Made by a program: the position numbers and the translations under genes. A stretch of 64,000 nucleotides of DNA from the NCBI RefSeq assembly GCF_900149695.1, contig NZ_LT703003.1, positions 1,984,001-2,048,000 of the forward strand, read 5' to 3'. Under the pieces are notes generated by a model that made no database searches, was not told the origin of the DNA, and was given only the letters and a program-made list of their open reading frames with translations. Position 1 is the first letter of the stretch; each line of letters starts with the position of its first letter. The DNA comes from Anderseniella sp. Alg231-50. GTDB lineage: Bacteria; Pseudomonadota; Alphaproteobacteria; Rhizobiales; Aestuariivirgaceae. This document shows positions 17,791 to 26,338 of the stretch, piece after piece.

Positions 17791-18112
17791 ATGTCCGCTC
17801 CGACCCAAGGTGGACATCGGAGACCCCAATGAGTGTGGCAGGTTTGTCCGCGCTGCGGTCATCCGCACTTATTCGATCAACGGCCATGACCCTAGGTACA
17901 ATAGATGGTCCATTCAGAGATCAAATGGGTACAATTGGACTGAACATATCAGACTAGCAAGCATTCCTTATGGCAGCTATGGCCGACTGAGAGCAGTGCC
18001 ATAAGCAAACAGAGAGCTCTGGACAACAGGTAATCTTAAGAAAATCGCTGCCCCATCTGCGCATTCTCCATCGGCGTGGTGGCTCTTTGGACCACGATGC
18101 TCGATATTGCGG

Positions 18113-18460
18113 TTAGTCTCTTTCACTATCGTCGCGCGACTGAAGCGCCTCAAGTAACCCAACTGCAACCAGCAGGTCCTGTTGGCTGAGTTGGCGCAGA
18201 ATGTCACTCGCTTTTGTGAATGCATCGCTTTCATGTTTTCGTGCTCCGAGCCTAAGCCCATCAAACAAATCAACTGGCTCCAAGGATAACGCGTCCGACA
18301 TTGCTTCTATTGTGATGACGGAAGGCCAAGTTTCTCCTCTTTCGATGAGGGACAAGCCGTCCACCGAACGATCAATCTTTTCTGCAAATTGCTGCTGTGT
18401 GTACCCGCGCTCTTTACGCAGCGTGCTCACTCTGTTTCCCAGTGCTTGTTTGAGGTCCAT
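18113..18460 (-). CDS. XRE-family (Cro/CI-type) helix-turn-helix regulator
   Basis: The 115-residue protein has a classic HTH_3 domain at residues 5-62: LGNRVSTLRKERGYTQQQFA, with recognition helix SVDGLSLIERGETWPSVITI and the helix AMSDALSLEPVDLF. A charged C-terminal extension may dimerise. It is divergent from the secreted-protein gene at 18590. The gap between them holds two TACGTA boxes 21 bp apart, a likely operator that would let it control both genes. Confidence 0.9.
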   Translation of the reverse strand: MDLKQALGNRVSTLRKERGYTQQQFAEKIDRSVDGLSLIERGETWPSVITIEAMSDALSLEPVDLFDGLRLGARKHESDAFTKASDILRQLSQQDLLVAVGLLEALQSRDDSERD

Positions 18461-18485
18461 ATCCGTAGATTGAACCCGGCTACAT

Positions 18486-18512
18486 TACGTATGAACCGAA
18501 TTAAACTACGTA
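18486..18512. promoter_or_regulatory. Paired TACGTA boxes, candidate XRE operator
   Basis: TACGTA occurs at 18486-18491 and 18507-18512, each within ATTACGTATG- or CTACGTATTT-like context, 21 bp (two helix turns) apart on the same DNA face. It lies 26-52 bp upstream of the XRE gene start. The spacing suits two repressor dimers. Seen directly; role inferred. Confidence 0.45.
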
Positions 18513-18589
18513 TTTAGACTGTCATTCGTGTTTTCATTCCGGTAATATGGTGCCGGCACCGATTAATGAAGCGAGTGAAAGGCAGTTTT

Positions 18590-19003
18590 ATGAAATTGAA
18601 GATGGCGATGTTTTTTGTAACAGTTGTCATTGGCAGCAGCGCCGCCCCGGCGAAAGCCGCGAATGAAGTGTCCGTAAGGCCGCTTGCCGAGAAAACGCTG
18701 AAGGGCATCCAAGACGCAGAGAAGGTCTTGTATTACGCGATCAAATCCCGCGATGCCGCAGCTATCAAAGACCGTGTAGTCTGGCCGCTCCTCCGCCTGA
18801 TGGGAGATTGGCCAACATATGCGGAAGCGGTAAAAACGGAAATTCCTCTCTTCGCTTGTAACGATGCGGCTGACCATCTGCGCAATATGGCGGAGTTGAT
18901 GCTAGAACCTGATGATGCGGAAGTTGCAGAAACCCGTGACTACCACATTTCAAAATACAAGATTGCAATCGCGAGCTGTGAGAAGCTCATGTCGAAGGAA
19001 TAG
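18590..19003 (+). CDS. Secreted protein, unknown function
   Basis: The 137-residue product begins with a signal peptide (MKLKMAMFFVTVVIGSSAAP, cleavage likely after AKA). The mature helical domain (about 110 residues) has two cysteines, in FACNDAAD and ASCEKLMS. ATG 18590 is preceded by AAAGGCAG; the frame opens eight codons earlier. No family recognised. It is divergent from the XRE regulator. Confidence 0.7.
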   Translation: MKLKMAMFFVTVVIGSSAAPAKAANEVSVRPLAEKTLKGIQDAEKVLYYAIKSRDAAAIKDRVVWPLLRLMGDWPTYAEAVKTEIPLFACNDAADHLRNMAELMLEPDDAEVAETRDYHISKYKIAIASCEKLMSKE

Positions 19004-19308
19004 GATTTGCGGCCTTGCAGTATCAGCTCGTAACAAAAGCACTTTGATGACAGTGAATGCAGTTTGCCGCATGCAACGTCTAAATGGCAAAAGTGGCAGA
19101 CTGAGAGCAAACGTGCTCGGCTTAGTTCTTCTAGATTGCCGGTGGACCATGAGGTGTTTGCGCTGAAACAGAGCGTCAAGCGCCTGTGAAAACAGCAACC
19201 AACTTGGTCTTACCTGGAGGCGTTGTTCCAACGAATATGAGTTCGTGACATCGCTTGTATCGCCTGCTTCTATAGTGGGTAAACAAGCTTCAACAAAATC
19301 TTCAATCA
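19004..19308. other. Gene-free stretch in the island
   Basis: These 305 bp between the secreted-protein gene and the Rep-like gene contain no supported gene, RNA or clear repeat. An open frame on the minus strand crosses it but overlaps both neighbours and has no recognisable content. Confidence 0.4.
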
Positions 19309-20610
19309 TTGTCACGAAAACCGAAACATCGACTAGCGCCTCTTCGTCAGCTTGTACCTGGGTACTCTGTGGAGCCAAATCGTTGTTGGATTGATCGATT
19401 TGAAGTGGCCTTCGCTGCGCAAACAATCCAGACTGACGAAGTAGACCAGTTCCAGTTGCATATCCAACGGCTGGGCAGGCAAAGCGATGTGTTTGAACTA
19501 ACTGAGTGGGGTAACAGAACTCGGCTGACTGTCGATAGTGGGCGATGGTTGGTAGGTGGTTATATCGATGTAACACGGAGTATGGATCGGGAAGATTGCC
19601 TGACTGTGAAAGTGACCCTCATCCTAAATGGGATCAGGTTTCTTGCTTACAATTATCGTTACATTGCAAACCTCGATGAATTTGAGATCTGCGAATTGTT
19701 GGAAAGACGGTCGAGTGTCCGGGAGGCCATCGAAGGAATTACATTCAACAAGAACGACAACCATTTGAGAGAGCAAGCGGCTAGAGCTGCTCACAACGCT
19801 GATTGGCCATCCGTGATGCTCAGCTACATGGAGGCTGTCGCAGAACTCCTGCAAGATGAGTTTGCTTATGATGACGGTTCTCCCGTATTGGAGTTGCTAT
19901 GGGACGGCTGGACACTGAGGCAACTTGAAGCAGTATGGGAGTTTCGATGCCGCAAGGCAGGTGAAGCATTGAGGACGGCTCGGGATGTTTCGAATGCAAT
20001 GCTTGACGCCACTCCCGGGGCACAAGTCAAAAGCGAAAGGACACCTGATGGTCGGAAATCCCAGATTGGAATTGCTCCCCTGAATGCAAATCGGAAATTG
20101 GTTTGTTATGCTAAGTCTGAAGATCGGGTACGCCTCGAACTACGGTTCTCGAAAAATATACGGCGAGGACTTGGCGACCGTGCACGCATTGCTCAGTATC
20201 CAAATGATGGCCTGGAAGCCCTGTCTCAGTTCATTGAACTTTTGCAGGGTGCGGCGGCTGAAAAGACATCTGTATATCTGAGGCAACTGCCGATGGACCG
20301 GGTGGGGGTAGAACCATCTTCTGAGTTGCTGGGATTACTAATCGCCAAGATTGCTCAACACACATCCGGCAATGTCGCATATCTACATCACGTCATAAGA
20401 CCACTGATTGCAGATGGGCAACTAGAGACGGATACCAATATGAATGACGGCAGAATAAACCTCAGACGTCCGATAGAAGGTTTGATTGAAGGAGGTGTAA
20501 TTCGGCGGCTCCGAACCCAGTCTCGCGAGCGCAGGCATGTCTATGTACTGACAAATAAGTACCGATCATTGATCGCGAAAATAGACGACGCCATGCCAGA
20601 CAAGTATTAG
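19309..20610 (+). CDS. Possible replication-initiation-like protein
   Basis: The 433-residue protein is not clearly assigned. The N-terminal half contains FEVAFAAQTIQ and strand-rich sequence. The middle has KLVCYAKSEDRVRLELRFSK, which resembles the Y-x-K...R-x-E-x-R/F pattern in rolling-circle and phage/plasmid replication proteins. The C-terminal 100 residues look like a winged helix (LLIAKIAQHTSGNVAYLHHV... HVYVLTNKYRSLIAKI). A replication role would fit an integrative element able to replicate after excision. The only start at the 5' end is TTG, so the N-terminus is uncertain. Function is low confidence; the coding call is firmer because of its length and composition. Confidence 0.6.
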   Translation: MSRKPKHRLAPLRQLVPGYSVEPNRCWIDRFEVAFAAQTIQTDEVDQFQLHIQRLGRQSDVFELTEWGNRTRLTVDSGRWLVGGYIDVTRSMDREDCLTVKVTLILNGIRFLAYNYRYIANLDEFEICELLERRSSVREAIEGITFNKNDNHLREQAARAAHNADWPSVMLSYMEAVAELLQDEFAYDDGSPVLELLWDGWTLRQLEAVWEFRCRKAGEALRTARDVSNAMLDATPGAQVKSERTPDGRKSQIGIAPLNANRKLVCYAKSEDRVRLELRFSKNIRRGLGDRARIAQYPNDGLEALSQFIELLQGAAAEKTSVYLRQLPMDRVGVEPSSELLGLLIAKIAQHTSGNVAYLHHVIRPLIADGQLETDTNMNDGRINLRRPIEGLIEGGVIRRLRTQSRERRHVYVLTNKYRSLIAKIDDAMPDKY

Positions 20611-20660
20611 CACCGAGGTAGATTGATCCTTAGGGCGTATGGGGAAGAGAACTGAGCGTG

Positions 20661-20719
20661 AGGACGTCAGTCAAGGGCGAACGTAGTGAGCTCTTTGAGG
20701 CACCCTTTACGGACGTCCT
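20661..20719. repeat. Long imperfect inverted repeat
   Basis: AGGACGTC (20661-20668) pairs with GACGTCCT (20712-20719), and inside it AAGGG pairs with CCCTT. It lies just past the Rep-like gene and before the next gene. It may be a terminator stem or an origin-associated iteron-like structure; neither is shown. Confidence 0.35.
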
Positions 20720-20817
20720 GAGCACAGTACACTGAACCCAGACGACCTAAGGATTTTGCTAGCTCACTATACAAATATTACTGGCCATCCTAACACGAAA
20801 ATTTATTGGAAAAGCGA

Positions 20818-21159
20818 ATGAAAATCAAACAATGCCTAGTGTCTAACGCGTTGGTTTTGTCGCTCCATTGGATGATCGTCCCGGCGTCGGCAGATAGCAG
20901 TCTGCAGTCCCTCACAATCGCCACCGAACTTGGGACTGTATTGGCGTCTGAAGAGTTTTGCGGGTTAACTTACAAACAAGATGCCATCGTTGCCTTCGTA
21001 GAAGAGAAAGTAAAAGCCGACGATATGGGATTTGCTGGCAACCTGGAGATGCAGGTTATGGGATCAAAAGCCCTGTTCAATGAAATGGGCCAATCGCAAA
21101 AGACGGCACATTGTACGCAAATCAAACGTGTTGCGAAAAGCTACGGTTTCGCGGACTAG
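20818..21159 (+). CDS. Small secreted protein of the TVLASE-type rhizobial family
   Basis: The 113-residue product has a signal peptide (LVSNALVLSLHWMIVPASA). Its mature domain has the pattern GTVLASEEFCGLTYKQDAI ... ADDMGFAGNL ... KTAHCTQIKRVAKSYGF. This family is frequent in rhizobia and is sometimes mislabelled signal recognition particle; its function is unknown. The two cysteines (in EFCGL and AHCTQ) probably form a disulfide. The start at 20818 is used because GGAAAAG lies just upstream. Confidence 0.7.
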   Translation: MKIKQCLVSNALVLSLHWMIVPASADSSLQSLTIATELGTVLASEEFCGLTYKQDAIVAFVEEKVKADDMGFAGNLEMQVMGSKALFNEMGQSQKTAHCTQIKRVAKSYGFAD

Positions 21160-21215
21160 AGTGTTTGTGTGTTAGTCAAACCTCCTCAATCGAGCTTACC
21201 TGGAATTAGGTCTAT

Positions 21216-21653
21216 ATGGACATACAAGAAACCCTCAGCCAGCCATGTCGGATTTGGCGTTCGAAGAAGCCGGGAGCAAGCAGTGAACAGTTAGATCAAT
21301 TGATCTCAACATCACCTCAAGAAGTGCCAATCGAGTTGTTGCAGTTGCTCAGTTTCTCAAATGGCGGTGAAGCGGATTTAGCTTTGGAACCCATGGTTTT
21401 TGTCATTGATCCAGTGGAGGAGATTATCGAGAGTGTTCAAGACGAGTTTCTTAAAACCGAGTTTTCAGGTTTTTTGTTTTTTGGTGGAAATGGCGGGCTT
21501 GAGAGATTTGCGATAGATCTCCGTGAGACAAATCAACCCCATCGAATTGTGGCAATCGACACAATATCTGGACCGGACAGCGCAGAAGAGATCGCTCCTG
21601 ATCTGAAGTCTTTTGTTAGTGCCATTGGGTTCGAATACACTGGAAAGATGTAA
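21216..21653 (+). CDS. SMI1/KNR4 (SUKH) family immunity-type protein
   Basis: The 145-residue protein has the SUKH-fold pattern: PIELLQLLSFSNGGEADLAL at 37-56, VIDPVEEI, FLFFGGNGGLERFAIDLR, and a C-terminal IVAIDTISGPDSAEEIAPDL. SUKH proteins commonly neutralise toxins of contact-dependent or type VI systems. It heads a group of small immunity-like genes, yet no toxin is recognisable beside it. The next gene follows closely, probably in the same transcript. Confidence 0.85.
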   Translation: MDIQETLSQPCRIWRSKKPGASSEQLDQLISTSPQEVPIELLQLLSFSNGGEADLALEPMVFVIDPVEEIIESVQDEFLKTEFSGFLFFGGNGGLERFAIDLRETNQPHRIVAIDTISGPDSAEEIAPDLKSFVSAIGFEYTGKM

Positions 21654-21702
21654 GTTTTGTTTGTCGGATCAACCATCAAAATCACCCGGTTGGAGTGCTG
21701 TT

Positions 21703-22131
21703 GTGTCGGGTCTTAGGACAGCATTGGAACGTGCTATTGATAAAGCCGACCCGGATGCTTTCGAGGAAGCTCTGGGTGCTTGTTGGCAAGAGAGAAATCT
21801 GATTGGGTTGTGCCCCGTATTGATCCAAGCTCTTCCTCAGGATTGGCATTTTCGCCACGAAGATGTAGTGCTCGGCATTCAAGAATTAAGATGCGTGGAT
21901 GCTATAGGCGTCCTTGAAGCAAGAGCGACCACGTGTCCGGAGTATCTTCTGTGGGATGAAAATCATGCTCTTGCGCGGAAGTGTACCTGGGCGCTTGCGG
22001 ATATCGGGACCGAGGAAGCCCAAGCAGCGTTGGAACGCTTGGTCAGGTGCGAGACCCCTCTAATCGGCGCCTTCGCACAAAAACGGCTTGATCGATGGCA
22101 ATCCGAAATGTCACGGAAAAGACGACGTTGA
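21703..22131 (+). CDS. HEAT-repeat-like protein, possible immunity protein
   Basis: The 142-residue helical-repeat protein reads AVDAI-type units: HEDVVLGIQELRCVDAIGVL, ARKCTWALADIGTEEAQAAL and ERLVRCETPLIGAFAQKRLD. These have the A/L-G-x-x-x-A-x-x-x-L pattern of HEAT/PBS-lyase-like repeats. The frame opens at 21613 inside the SUKH gene, but GTG 21703 with GGAG seven bases upstream is a better start. Proteins like this occur in polymorphic-toxin immunity loci. Function not established. Confidence 0.6.
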   Translation: MSGLRTALERAIDKADPDAFEEALGACWQERNLIGLCPVLIQALPQDWHFRHEDVVLGIQELRCVDAIGVLEARATTCPEYLLWDENHALARKCTWALADIGTEEAQAALERLVRCETPLIGAFAQKRLDRWQSEMSRKRRR

Positions 22132-22168
22132 ACAGAAAGAACGACCTTATCCTAGTGAGAGGCTTCAA

Positions 22169-22777
22169 TTGAAAACTGTGGTTCCAATCGACTTGTTTTC
22201 CAATGAAACTTGGTATGGCGGATTTTATGAAGCGGCAGTCATTTTGGGCAAATGCAGCGACAACTTTGCCGACCAACGATTGCGTTCAGCTATTGTAGCG
22301 ACCTGGTCTATCGGATCGCAAACTCTCGCCAGCAATCGTTCAACGAATGATTGCAATACGGAAACGATTGAGAGAATTCTAAACCTGCGAGGCTCAATGT
22401 CTCACGACACGTGTGGTTTGATAGCAATCACGACCGTGGTCGTGCGGGAAACCGACTGCGACGATGGAGAAGATTGGCTCTATATTGGCATTCCGCTCGG
22501 AGGGTTATCGAGCACTTGTCCCGCTGTCGGTGGTTGGCCCTTCGGCGATCGTGAAAACAGCGCCAGTTGGCGTGAACCGATTGAGAATGCTTTGGCTGGG
22601 ATCGCAATCGAACTCGCCAAAAGCGTTTCATTTCAGGCGGCGGCGATAGGTTATGAAATAGCGGGCATTGTTGATAATGATATCAGGAATGGCAAAATCC
22701 CTTCTGATCGCCTGATTGGTTATGTGATCCCGCGGCGTAATTCGTATCAATATTTTCCAACCACTCGCTGGGATTGA
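22169..22777 (+). CDS. Uncharacterised island protein
   Basis: I do not recognise this 202-residue protein. It contains LYIGIPLGGLSSTCPAVGGW and ALAGIAIELAKSVSFQAAAI, suggesting an alpha/beta fold, and no membrane segment. The frame opens at 22088, overlapping the preceding gene. TTG 22169, preceded by GAGAGG at six bases and lying beyond the previous stop, is my choice. It lies in the row of immunity-like genes. Confidence 0.55.
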   Translation: MKTVVPIDLFSNETWYGGFYEAAVILGKCSDNFADQRLRSAIVATWSIGSQTLASNRSTNDCNTETIERILNLRGSMSHDTCGLIAITTVVVRETDCDDGEDWLYIGIPLGGLSSTCPAVGGWPFGDRENSASWREPIENALAGIAIELAKSVSFQAAAIGYEIAGIVDNDIRNGKIPSDRLIGYVIPRRNSYQYFPTTRWD

Positions 22778-22911
22778 TCGTCTAAATGTGCCCCAGGTCA
22801 TTGGCGGATACTAACTGCTCAATTACCATCACTAGAAATATTCAAAAAACAATGATAAAATCAAATAATAAACAATTAATTTTTGTTTAGTTTTGAATTA
22901 TGGAGGTGAAT

Positions 22912-23319
22912 ATGCGACATCGTGAAGTAAATGGTTACCCGAATAGACGAATTGCTCATCTAAAGCATGATGAGAAACTATCGGTTGAACAGGTGGATGA
23001 AATCAGAAGACGTTACCGACACCATTCAAGAGATGCAAACTGTCGGGTGCTTGCGGAAGAATTTGGTGTCAGCGCTACAACCATTCACAACATTGTCCGT
23101 GAAAAGAAATGGCGCTTCGGTGATTGGCAATTTAGAGATCGATCTCTTGAACCAAGAAACAATCGGTATGTACCGACCCAAAAAGCACATCGAAGCCTGG
23201 AACGACTAAGCAATGGTTTGATAACGGTTGCGCCATCAAAATATCAACTCACCGAAATGTATGAGCGTATTCTGAAGTTGGCTCATCCATACGAGGAAAA
23301 GGCAAAGATCGAAGAATGA
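22912..23319 (+). CDS. Helix-turn-helix protein, unknown
   Basis: The 135-residue protein has a clear HTH at about 25-65: LSVEQVDEIRRRYRHHSRDA, followed by VLAEEFGVSATTIHNIVREK, as in resolvase-type or phage HTH domains. The C-terminal half is basic (RDRSLEPRNNRYVPTQKAHR). ATG 22912 has an excellent GGAGG five bases upstream. The preceding gap is strongly AT-rich. It may be a small DNA-binding regulator of the island. Confidence 0.7.
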   Translation: MRHREVNGYPNRRIAHLKHDEKLSVEQVDEIRRRYRHHSRDANCRVLAEEFGVSATTIHNIVREKKWRFGDWQFRDRSLEPRNNRYVPTQKAHRSLERLSNGLITVAPSKYQLTEMYERILKLAHPYEEKAKIEE

Positions 23320-23420
23320 GATTTTGGCATTATTAACCCGTGAGTGTGCCGATTGGATGTCAGCGAAAACGACAGCTACACGGACAAAGCTCACATCAGT
23401 TGGTTGTTTACTCCCAAGTT

Positions 23421-23927
23421 CTATTCAGCATTCCGGGAAACATCAAAGCCTAGCTCGTTCAGCCGAGTTGCGAGGACATCGGCGCTAGCGACATCTTCAC
23501 AGCGAACGTTTGGACGACTTCCATCAAGGCATTGGTCCACGACGCTCTTTGCTTCTTTTAGACCCATGTTGGCGCCCACTTTTATCACCTTGGTGGCCTC
23601 AACCTTTTGTACACCTTCCCTCCATCCATCCAAGGTCAAGCTTGGCCCTGCACCTCTGTGCGGGTCACCGGTTAGAAGGTAGTTCTCAACATAGAATTCA
23701 GTTGGGTACGCGGTTCCCAAGCATATCAAATTTCCTGTGCTTTTTTCCACAAGCAAAGGTGCGTTGCCAACCAACATGTCCTCAAACTTGCCCGAAGAAA
23801 GATAGGCGGCACTTTGATATCCAAAGATCCACCCATATTCACCTTGCAATATTGGCTTTTCATCCAATACGACATTTTCAGAAAGGTATTTCTGAGCTAT
23901 GAGAACAGCTTCGTTTAAAGAAATCAA
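23421..23927 (-). CDS. Imm35/YrhB-type immunity domain fused to ribosomal L7/L12-like domain
   Basis: The first about 90 residues match the Imm35 (YrhB) pattern: ISLNEAVLIAQKYL, YGWIFGYQSAAYLSSGKFED, VGNAPLLVEKSTGNLICLGT, AYPTEFYVENY. The last about 55 residues look like the C-terminal domain of ribosomal protein L7/L12: KVIKVGANMGLKEAKSVVDQ, then ATRLNELGFDV, which parallels VIK...TGLGLKEAKDLV...L-x-x-A-G-A-x-V. L7/L12 C-terminal domains contact translation factors, so a link to a translation-targeting toxin is conceivable. It is transcribed opposite to its neighbours. Confidence 0.75.
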   Translation of the reverse strand: MISLNEAVLIAQKYLSENVVLDEKPILQGEYGWIFGYQSAAYLSSGKFEDMLVGNAPLLVEKSTGNLICLGTAYPTEFYVENYLLTGDPHRGAGPSLTLDGWREGVQKVEATKVIKVGANMGLKEAKSVVDQCLDGSRPNVRCEDVASADVLATRLNELGFDVSRNAE

Positions 23928-24066
23928 TTTCCCGCTCGCAACTAAAATGAAAACGCTACGCTATGTGGCAAGTTTGCGACGGCAGGCCTCTAAGTGCAAC
24001 GTCGTTATAGGTTGAAGTCGTCGGTCGCGCACGTTCGAGGATTTTTCGGTTTAGTTGGGAGCTGAA

Positions 24067-24708
24067 ATGAAGTCGATCACTAGACAGAAAGCCATTCGCC
24101 TTCTTGCTTGGCAAGATATGAAAAGGCTGAACAATGAACAACGAGATGATGAGCTCGTTAATATGTCTGCTGCGATTTGGGAAGATCATCCAAGTTGGTG
24201 GCAGTTACCAACAGATTTACGACAAGAGATAGAGAACAGAGAATTTGATGACGCTGAAAGCAGCCGTTTTGATGAGGCTCTGACATTGTCACTTGAACTC
24301 GAGTACCGAGGTGCAACCAACCTGTTTCTTTTGAAGCAAGCGAAGCTACTCGACAGTGAAGTCGAACGTGTGCTGGGGGAGTTTGACGAACTTGTAAGTT
24401 GTCCGTGTTGCGGCCTCCGAACGATAACCAATCGTGGGGACTATGAAATATGTCGAGTGTGTTGGTGGGAAGATGATGGCACCGACAACGAAGATGCCGA
24501 TGGAGCCGGATGTGGACCCAATGGTGATGTAAATCTAACTCTCGGTAGGGTGAATTTTCTCCGCTACGGTATCTTCGATCCGGAGCGAAAAGATCTCGTA
24601 GAAATCCAGCACCCTGCGAACAAGTATCCTTCGGGGCGCAAGTTCGAAATCGATCCAGGAACCAACGTCATTGGTGAGGTTGGCACCGGTTGGAAATCAA
24701 AGCTGTAA
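24067..24708 (+). CDS. CPCC-family cysteine-rich protein
   Basis: The 213-residue protein has an N-terminal helical part and a C-terminal CPCC domain, visible as CPCCGLRTITNRGDYEICRV followed by CWWEDDGTDNEDADG and NLTLGRVNFLRYG. The four cysteines (CPCC, CRVC) should bind zinc. This family often lies in immunity and conflict loci; its biochemical role is unknown. ATG 24067 has GGAG six bases upstream. The gap to the next gene (240 bp) shows nothing recognisable. Confidence 0.8.
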   Translation: MKSITRQKAIRLLAWQDMKRLNNEQRDDELVNMSAAIWEDHPSWWQLPTDLRQEIENREFDDAESSRFDEALTLSLELEYRGATNLFLLKQAKLLDSEVERVLGEFDELVSCPCCGLRTITNRGDYEICRVCWWEDDGTDNEDADGAGCGPNGDVNLTLGRVNFLRYGIFDPERKDLVEIQHPANKYPSGRKFEIDPGTNVIGEVGTGWKSKL

Positions 24709-24948
24709 CGGCTTAGAATTGAAGTTCTTAAATTCCGCGAATGTCAAAGACCGCAAGTACTTCAATTAGGGTGAAAATTCACAAGCGCAAGGTTACCAAC
24801 TTTTGAGATTGGAACTCAGTTTCGGCTCTCATGGATACCATGCAATTGAAAGATACGATATGAAGATTGTTGACAATCAACCACCTCATTGTTGTTCGTT
24901 ACTATTCGTATTTAGACGTTTTCGAGTGTTCTCGGGAGCGCGTCAATA

Positions 24949-26241
24949 ATGCCTATGCCACGACAATCATTGATGCAACCGAGATTGCATGAAGTCTGTA
25001 AAGCTCCCGCACAACAAGGAACGTCGCCGCTCCCAAATGGGGCGATTGAACTAGTCGATATATATGGTAATCCAATCATAATTTTCGAGAACCCTATCTA
25101 CCAAGACAGATGGGTTGAAGACGCAAGAATTTGTTTGGACAAGCAACGTGGCGAATATGCAGTGCATGTGTTCTTGACGCACGCGGGTGCCGATTGGATG
25201 TCTGAGTATACGCTTGATACAATTGGCAAGCAGGTAGCGATTGTCGGCGCTGGGCGCGTGTTCTGCGCGCCGCATGTATTCGAACATCACCCGAGCGGCT
25301 CTCTACAAATTAACACCGGGAATGATCTCTCTGACGCAAAAATCGTGTGGGCTGGTTTATTAGGCCGCGACGATCATTCGATGCAAAAGACTGGTTCGAC
25401 AGGTTGTGGGGAGCCCGGCAGTGGTGTTGTCACAGATCCGTCGAAGATAGAGGAGTTAAAGACAAAACATGACGAGCAAGCCCTTCGCTATCTTGACCAA
25501 AAAATTGCAACGGATAATGGAAACCTGCCAGCGTTGAGACGTCGTGCTCACCTGCTGCAGTCTAAACTGGTTCATGGAGCAGCGATTGCTGATCTGGACA
25601 AGATTGTCGAGAGCCATCCCACCGATCTTAACGCGATCTGTCAACGTGCAAGAACGAAATTGGAAGCGGAAGATAGTCTCGGTGCTGTAACTGACTTCGA
25701 GTTTGCACTATCAAACGGTGTGGATCGCGAAATTATCGCAGAGGAACTGGCGGGCGCCTACTGCAACGCCGGGCTCTATAACAAGGCTTTGTCCGAGTAC
25801 ACGAGGCTATTCAATGCGTGGAGCGACACTCCGATGATGCAGGCGGGTTACTTGTTCGAACGTGGGCAGGTGTTCACCGACCTGGGCAGGCATGACGACG
25901 CGATGTCTGATTTCACTAATGCCTTGGAATTGTTTCCAGCGCCTCGCGATGAGAAACAAGTTGACTTTGCAAGCCTGTCATTCATATCCCAAGTGTGGAA
26001 TGCCATGGCATGGTGTCAGCTCGAAACCAAGGAATTTGACGCAGCGCTTCAATCTTCTAACCGCTCTTTGCAATTTGATCCAAAGAACTCGGACGCACTG
26101 GACACAAGAGGGCATGTTCAGCTTCGTCTGAAAAAATACTCGCTGGCCATCGCAGATTTTCAATCAGCGTTAGCAATCGATCCAGAACTCTGCGAAAGCC
26201 AAGAAGGGCTAAACGTTGCCATACGACGTCTTCCAGAATGA
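24949..26241 (+). CDS. SecD P1-head-like domain plus TPR protein
   Basis: The 430-residue protein has two parts. Residues about 55-125 resemble the P1 head subdomain of SecD/SecF: VHVFLTHAGADWMSEYTLDT, IGKQVAIVGAGRVFCAPHVF, SGSLQINTGNDL. From about 155 on there are TPR units (LRYLDQKIATDNGNLPALRR, DFTNALELFPAPRD, AWCQLETKEFDAALQSSNRS, LAIADFQSALAIDPEL). No signal peptide or membrane segment is visible, so the SecD-like head would be cytoplasmic here, which is unusual. Function unknown. Confidence 0.75.
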   Translation: MPMPRQSLMQPRLHEVCKAPAQQGTSPLPNGAIELVDIYGNPIIIFENPIYQDRWVEDARICLDKQRGEYAVHVFLTHAGADWMSEYTLDTIGKQVAIVGAGRVFCAPHVFEHHPSGSLQINTGNDLSDAKIVWAGLLGRDDHSMQKTGSTGCGEPGSGVVTDPSKIEELKTKHDEQALRYLDQKIATDNGNLPALRRRAHLLQSKLVHGAAIADLDKIVESHPTDLNAICQRARTKLEAEDSLGAVTDFEFALSNGVDREIIAEELAGAYCNAGLYNKALSEYTRLFNAWSDTPMMQAGYLFERGQVFTDLGRHDDAMSDFTNALELFPAPRDEKQVDFASLSFISQVWNAMAWCQLETKEFDAALQSSNRSLQFDPKNSDALDTRGHVQLRLKKYSLAIADFQSALAIDPELCESQEGLNVAIRRLPE

Positions 26242-26338
26242 CGATACCTTCCTGGCGCTTGGCGGTCATCGAATGCACCCGGGTTCATTGGGAACTGTTT
26301 CAACCTGTTTGAATGTAACACTTTGTGGAGAACACTGA

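Noticed and set aside
18950-19576. Minus-strand open frame (208 codons) in the island
   Set aside because: It overlaps both neighbouring genes on the plus strand and shows no motif or ribosome-binding site.
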